Source: Paracoccaceae bacterium
GTDB lineage: Bacteria > Pseudomonadota > Alphaproteobacteria > Rhodobacterales > Rhodobacteraceae
Direction: 5' to 3'
NCBI GenBank assembly: GCA_012036325.1
Contig: JAAUPC010000018.1
Coordinates: forward strand, 1-18,964
DNA: 18,964 nucleotides
Below, in pieces: positions 15,123-18,964 of the stretch. The notes below the pieces were generated by a model that made no database searches, was not told the origin of the DNA, and saw only the letters and a list, made by a program, of their open reading frames with translations. Both the position numbers and the translations under genes were made by a program. Position 1 is the first letter of the stretch. Every line of letters begins with the position of its first letter.

Positions 15123-16223
15123 TCAGACCTTCATCCGCCGGAAGGACAGAAGGGCCGCCACCGTCAGCGTCAGGGTGACACCCGTCACCAGCCAGAAGAA
15201 CCCGCGTTCGCCCATTCCCACCATCAGGGGCGCCACGATCAGGGGCGCGCCGATGCCGCCGACCAGGCCCGAGGCGATGATCGTTGGCGGCACGCGCAGG
15301 TCTTCGCCCATCTTGCCGCTGGCGGTCACGTAAAAGCCCGGAAAGAACAGTCCCGCCGGGGCGCCCATGGCCACGAAGAACACCGCCGGTGACCAAAGTG
15401 CCGCCCCAAGCGCGCAGAGCCCGGCCAGGGCAATCGAATAGGTGTACAGGGCAAAAGGCTCCACCCGGTGGGCGACGAAGATCAGGGCGACGCGCGCCAG
15501 AAGGAAGACCACGAAGAACGCGCTGAGAAGTTCGGCCGCCGTCGCCTCGGCCACTCCGGCCTGGATCAGGGCGGTCGGGCCAAGGCCGATCAGGCAGGCC
15601 TCCATTCCAATGGCGACCATACCGAAGCCGAGGATGCCCCAATGCGGACGAAAGGCCTGAACCTTTTCCACCGCCGCCGCCCCAACGCGCCCGGCAGGCC
15701 CGGCGAAAAGCCAGATCACCGCCGCCAGCGCCGCGGTCAGCCCGAAGGACCAGCGCGGGTCACTGCCGACCTGCACAAAGACCAAGGGCGCCGCAATCGC
15801 GCCGATCCCGAAGGTGGCGTTCAAGAGGCTGAGCATCGACGGCCCCTTGTCGCCAAAGGCCCGCATCACGCGCGGGTTGAAGACCGCCGTCGACATGCCA
15901 TAGCCCATGCCGAAGACCACCGCCCCGGCGATGGTCGCCCACCAGCCGGCAAGGGCCGCAACGCCCGCAGCCCCGATGGCCATGGCCGCCAGCGTGTGGC
16001 GCGGCGTGACGACCCCACCTTTCAGATACATGAACCCGACACCGATGAAACAACCCACCCAATGGGCGGAGACCAGAACCCCCGCCTCGGCCACCGTGAC
16101 CCCGAAGAGGCGGGAAAAGGCGGGCAGGGCAGGGCCATAAAGCGACTGCCCCGCGCCCATCATCACAAAGGTCGCAACCCCGGCAAAGAGCAGCCCCGCA
16201 TGGGCCCGGATCAGGTCTTTCAC
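15123..16223 (-). CDS. MFS transporter
   Basis: This 366-residue polytopic inner-membrane protein has about eleven to twelve hydrophobic segments and belongs to the major facilitator superfamily, fucose-permease-like branch. GQSLYGPALPAFSRLFGVTVAEAGVLVSAHWVGCFIG, GMGYGMSTAVFNPRVMRAFGDKGPSMLSLLNATFGIGAIAAPL and the second-half helix GFYVTASGKMGEDLRVPPTIIASGLVGGIGAPL are typical. It starts at a GTG (16223) with AGGAGA 6 bases upstream; the first helix begins soon after, which supports this start. The frame is intact. Such proteins export or import small molecules by proton coupling; the substrate is unknown. It diverges from the thiolase gene. Confidence 0.88.
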   Translation of the reverse strand: MKDLIRAHAGLLFAGVATFVMMGAGQSLYGPALPAFSRLFGVTVAEAGVLVSAHWVGCFIGVGFMYLKGGVVTPRHTLAAMAIGAAGVAALAGWWATIAGAVVFGMGYGMSTAVFNPRVMRAFGDKGPSMLSLLNATFGIGAIAAPLVFVQVGSDPRWSFGLTAALAAVIWLFAGPAGRVGAAAVEKVQAFRPHWGILGFGMVAIGMEACLIGLGPTALIQAGVAEATAAELLSAFFVVFLLARVALIFVAHRVEPFALYTYSIALAGLCALGAALWSPAVFFVAMGAPAGLFFPGFYVTASGKMGEDLRVPPTIIASGLVGGIGAPLIVAPLMVGMGERGFFWLVTGVTLTLTVAALLSFRRMKV

Positions 16224-16366
16224 AGTATTCTCCTGCTAATGGGCCTGATCTCCCCCGCCCGTCGGGCAGTGTCAATGGCGGGCAGGCGGGCTTGTGTGAC
16301 GCAACGGCAGATATGTGTCCGCGCGCGGCTTTGGTGCAAGGTGGCGGGAAACAAGGAGGGGTTCCC
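16224..16366. other. Divergent intergenic region, MFS / thiolase
   Basis: These 143 bases hold the Shine-Dalgarno sites for both genes (AGGAG on the minus strand for MFS, AAGGAGGGG at 16354-16361 for the thiolase) and short G/C-rich palindromes such as GCCCGTCGGGC. I see no convincing promoter boxes or operator. Confidence 0.4.
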
Positions 16367-17529
16367 ATGACCGACATTCACATCCTGTCCGCCGCCCGCA
16401 CCGCCATTGGCAGCTTTGGCGGCGCATTGGCGGCGCTGCCGCCGATCGACATCGCCACCGTTGCCGCCCGCGCCGCGTTGGAGCGTGGCGGGGTGGAGGG
16501 CGGCCAGATTGGCCATGTGGTGATGGGCCATGTCATCAACACCGAACCGCGCGACATGTATCTGGCGCGGGTGATGGCGATGCAGGCGGGCATCCCCGAG
16601 ACGACCCTGCGATGAACGTCAACCGCCTTTGCGGGTCTGGCGCGCAGGCGGTGGTGTCGGCGATGCAGGTGCTGATGCTGGGTGATGCCGCAATGGCGCT
16701 GGCGGGCGGGGCGGAGTGCATGAGCCGATCCCCCTACAGCTTGCCCGCTGCCCGCTTTGGCCAGAAGATGGGCGATACCAAAGCCGTGGACATGATGACC
16801 GGCGCGCTGACCTGCCCCTTTGGCACCGGCCATATGGGAGTGACGGCCGAGAATGTGGCGGCCCAGCACGGCATCACCCGCGACGATCAAGACGCCTTCG
16901 CGCTGGAAAGTCAGACCCGTGCGGCCCGGGCAATTGCGCAAGGTTGGTTCAAAGACCAGATCGCCGCGGTTGAGGTTCCGGGCCGCAAGGGACCGACAGT
17001 CTTTGACGCCGACGAACACCCCAAGGCCACCAGCGCAGAGGCTTTGGCGGGCCTGCGCCCGGCTTTCCAGAAGAACGGCACGGTGACGGCGGGCAATGCT
17101 TCGGGCATCAATGACGGGGCAGCGGCGCTGGTTCTGTGTCGGGGCGACCATGATGGCCGGGCGTGGGCGCGCATCATGGGCTATGCCCATGCGGGGGTGG
17201 ACCCGAAGGTGATGGGCATCGGCCCGATTCCGGCGGTGCAGGCGCTTTGCGCCAAACTGGGGATGAAGCCACAGGATTTCGACGTGGTGGAATCGAATGA
17301 GGCCTTTGCAGCCCAGGCTCTTGCCGTGTCGCGTGTGCTGGGGCTGGACCCGGCCCGCGTGAACCCCAACGGCGGGGCAATTGCGCTTGGCCATCCGGTG
17401 GGGGCTACAGGCGCCATGCTGGTGGTGAAGGCGCTGTATGAACTGGAGCGGACCGGGGGCCGCAAAGCCCTGATCACCATGTGCATTGGCGGCGGGCAGG
17501 GGATCGCTTTGGCGATTGAGCGGGGGTAG
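16367..17529 (+). CDS. Acetyl-CoA C-acyltransferase (thiolase; one frameshift)
   Basis: Thiolases condense two acyl-CoAs or cleave 3-ketoacyl-CoA. After repair this 387-residue protein has the nucleophilic Cys89 (NRLCGSGAQA), the activating His343 (ALGHPVGATGA) and the acid/base Cys373 (CIGGGQGI), all canonical, plus GGAECMSRSPY and NASGINDGAAAL. The frame breaks at the CCC at 16605-16607: one extra C gives IPETTPAMNVNRLCGSG, the invariant sequence leading to the active Cys. As sequenced the first part stops at 16615 and the rest is open to the TAG at 17527-17529. The ATG at 16367 has AAGGAGGGG a few bases upstream. It resembles PhaA/AtoB-type acetyl-CoA acetyltransferases, but standing alone its pathway (polyhydroxyalkanoate, mevalonate-like or beta-oxidation) is open. 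Confidence 0.9.
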
Positions 17530-17596
17530 CGATTTCTTCGAAGAAATCGCACCGGAGCCTTTGAAGGCTCCGGTCCGGAGTTTTTGAAAACTCCGG
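17529..17596. terminator. Three back-to-back perfect palindromes between convergent genes
   Basis: Palindrome 1 (17529-17550) is GCGATTTCTTC facing GAAGAAATCGC. Palindrome 2 (17551-17574) is ACCGGAGCCTT-TG-AAGGCTCCGGT. Palindrome 3 (17575-17596) is CCGGAGTTTT-TG-AAAACTCCGG. They follow each other with no spacer and fill almost the whole gap between the thiolase stop and the PBP1C stop. Position suggests a bidirectional terminator; the three-unit form suggests a repeat family. Confidence 0.65.
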
Positions 17597-17598
17597 CG

Positions 17599-18964
17599 CT
17601 AGCGCACCCGCACCTGCGCGCGGGCGGAGCGGCCTTCGGCGTCAATCACGCTGAGGGTTACGAAGCCCGCGCCCGGCAGGGCCAGCATCGCCTCACGCGC
17701 TCCACGCGCCACGAGGAGTGGCACGCCGTCGGCAAGCCAGGTGAAAGGCGCGGTGCCGCCGGTGACCCGGACCTTCAGCCCGGTGGGGAGAAGCTTGACC
17801 TCCGCCCCGTCCGGCGGGAAAGCCACAGCGGGGGCGTCGGCTTCCGCCTCAAAGGCGGCGGACCGGGACCGGAAGCGCTGCAAAGGCTGTGGCAGTTCGG
17901 CGTTTGACACCAGAAGCGTTGCCGCAGGCGCAGGCGGCTGCGGGTCAAGTTTGCGCTTCAGCCGGTTGAAGGCCTGAAACAGGACCGGGGCCGCCACATC
18001 CGCGCCAAAGGCGCCCGGAACCGGCGTGCCATCGGCCCGGCCCATCCAGACGCCGATCACATGGGTCCCGTCAAAGCCGATGGCCCAGGCGTCGCGGTGG
18101 CCATAGGACGTGCCGGTCTTGTAGGCCAGCCGGCTGCTCGGTGCGCCGGGGGGCGGGGCGAGGCCCGCCAGAATGTCACCCACCTGCCAGGCAGCAACAG
18201 CCGAAATGATGCGCTGCCCCTCCGCCCCTTCACCGTCCCTCCGCCAGGTCAGGGGCCGGACCACACCGCCGCGGGCAAGAGTGGCGTAAAGCTGCACCAT
18301 ATCCTCCAGCGTCACCCCGACCCCGCCCAGGGCAATCGCCAGCCCCGGCTGATCGCCTGGGAAGACCGGCCGCATGCCCGCGCGTTCCATGGCCGAGATC
18401 AGGCGCGCCGGACCCAAAGCCTCGGTTAGAGCCACGACGGGAATGTTGAGCGACAGTTGCAACGCCTCACGCAGGCGGATGGTGCCGCGATACATCCGGT
18501 CAAAGTTCTGCGGGGCATAGATGCCAAAGCTGGTGGGCTTGTCGTCGATCATGGTTTCGGGGTGGGCGAGGCCTTCGTCAAAGGCCAGCGCATAGACGAG
18601 GGGTTTCAGCGTCGAGCCCGGTGACCGCAGCGCCTGCGTCATATCCACGAACCCCTGCCGCAGGTCGGCCTGATAGCCCGCTGAGCCGACCGAAGCGAGT
18701 ATTTGGCCCGAGGCGTGGTCGGCCACGACTATCGCGACTTGCAAGTGCTCTCCCTTGCCAGCCACCGCCTCAATCGCCAAAAACTCCAGCTTGGCTTGCA
18801 GGTCGCGGTCTATGGTCAGATTGTGGGTCAGAAGGGCGGGGTTGTCCGCGAGTGCCCGGTCAGCCAGATGGGGCGCGAAGGCGGGGAAGGGCAGGCGGAG
18901 GCCCGGCACCACCTCGCGCAGGGCGGCTTCGGCCTCTTCAGCGTCCACCACACCTTCGCCAACG
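17599..18964 (-). CDS. pbpC: Penicillin-binding protein 1C, C-terminal part (5' end outside window)
   Basis: The open frame runs leftward from the right edge to a TAG at 17599-17601, giving about 454 residues. It holds the transpeptidase domain of a class A penicillin-binding protein: SPGSTLKP with the acylated Ser113 and Lys116, SLN at 167-169 and KTGT at 278-281, numbered from the GTG at 18951. The C-terminal 100 residues (FPPDGAEVKLLPTGLKVRVTGGTAPFTWLADGVPLL) match the BiPBP_C domain specific to PbpC. The frame stays open to the window edge, so the glycosyltransferase domain and membrane anchor must lie outside and the GTG at 18951 is not the real start. The protein cross-links peptidoglycan in the periplasm. 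Confidence 0.93.
   Translation of the reverse strand, partial: VGEGVVDAEEAEAALREVVPGLRLPFPAFAPHLADRALADNPALLTHNLTIDRDLQAKLEFLAIEAVAGKGEHLQVAIVVADHASGQILASVGSAGYQADLRQGFVDMTQALRSPGSTLKPLVYALAFDEGLAHPETMIDDKPTSFGIYAPQNFDRMYRGTIRLREALQLSLNIPVVALTEALGPARLISAMERAGMRPVFPGDQPGLAIALGGVGVTLEDMVQLYATLARGGVVRPLTWRRDGEGAEGQRIISAVAAWQVGDILAGLAPPPGAPSSRLAYKTGTSYGHRDAWAIGFDGTHVIGVWMGRADGTPVPGAFGADVAAPVLFQAFNRLKRKLDPQPPAPAATLLVSNAELPQPLQRFRSRSAAFEAEADAPAVAFPPDGAEVKLLPTGLKVRVTGGTAPFTWLADGVPLLVARGAREAMLALPGAGFVTLSVIDAEGRSARAQVRVR

Noticed and set aside
15468..16370. A 300-residue plus-strand open frame
   Set aside because: It is antisense to the MFS transporter gene, rich in Arg/Gly/His/Pro, with no domain.
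1..18964. CRISPR array, tRNA, rRNA, insertion sequence or prophage
   Set aside because: I found no regularly spaced direct repeats, no cloverleaf or rRNA-like stretches, and no transposase, integrase or phage genes.

Overview
The window looks like chromosomal DNA of an alphaproteobacterium, most likely of the Rhodobacteraceae. The base composition is high in G+C. The serine genes are arranged as divergent serB and serC-serA with a serC-type leader, a UPF0314/DUF2585 gene is present, and short interspersed hairpin repeats of the kind common in that family lie between genes. I see no rRNA, tRNA, CRISPR array, insertion sequence or phage gene. Most of it is ordinary core and housekeeping chromosome.

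Layout. (1) 1-3998, + strand: the tail of a PfkB-family sugar kinase, then a polyamine-type ABC importer (binding protein, two permeases, ATPase) with start and stop codons touching or overlapping. (2) 4064-6618, + strand: an aldo/keto reductase, a VOC/glyoxalase-fold protein and the AFG1-like ATPase ZapE. (3) 6715-8279, - strand: a cyanide-insensitive alternative oxidase (AOX) and, upstream of it, a TSUP (TauE/SafE) transporter. (4) 8559-12916: the complete phosphorylated serine pathway, with serB (followed by a GNAT acetyltransferase) on the - strand and serC-serA on the + strand, diverging from a shared regulatory region. (5) 13018-17529: a PPP-type phosphatase, a two-gene - strand unit (small membrane protein and secreted NTR/TIMP-like protein), a DUF2585 membrane protein, an MFS transporter and a thiolase. 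(6) 17599-18964, - strand: the C-terminal part of penicillin-binding protein 1C.

The most important caution is that six genes (first ABC permease, ABC ATPase, aldo/keto reductase, zapE, the secreted NTR-like protein and the thiolase) are each broken by one frameshift. Every one is repaired by adding a single base to a short homopolymer run. All six have the same sign and type, and they hit conserved genes whose protein sequence is intact on both sides. I read this as systematic under-calling of homopolymers in the assembly rather than gene decay, and I annotate each as one gene.

The most interesting biology is the short serC leader, where a C-rich strand can pair either with a terminator-like partner or with the Shine-Dalgarno sequence. 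Next come the AOX with a full set of diiron ligands beside a TSUP transporter, and a run of three adjacent perfect palindromes between convergent genes. I did not find a convincing new multi-gene defence, mobile or biosynthetic system.
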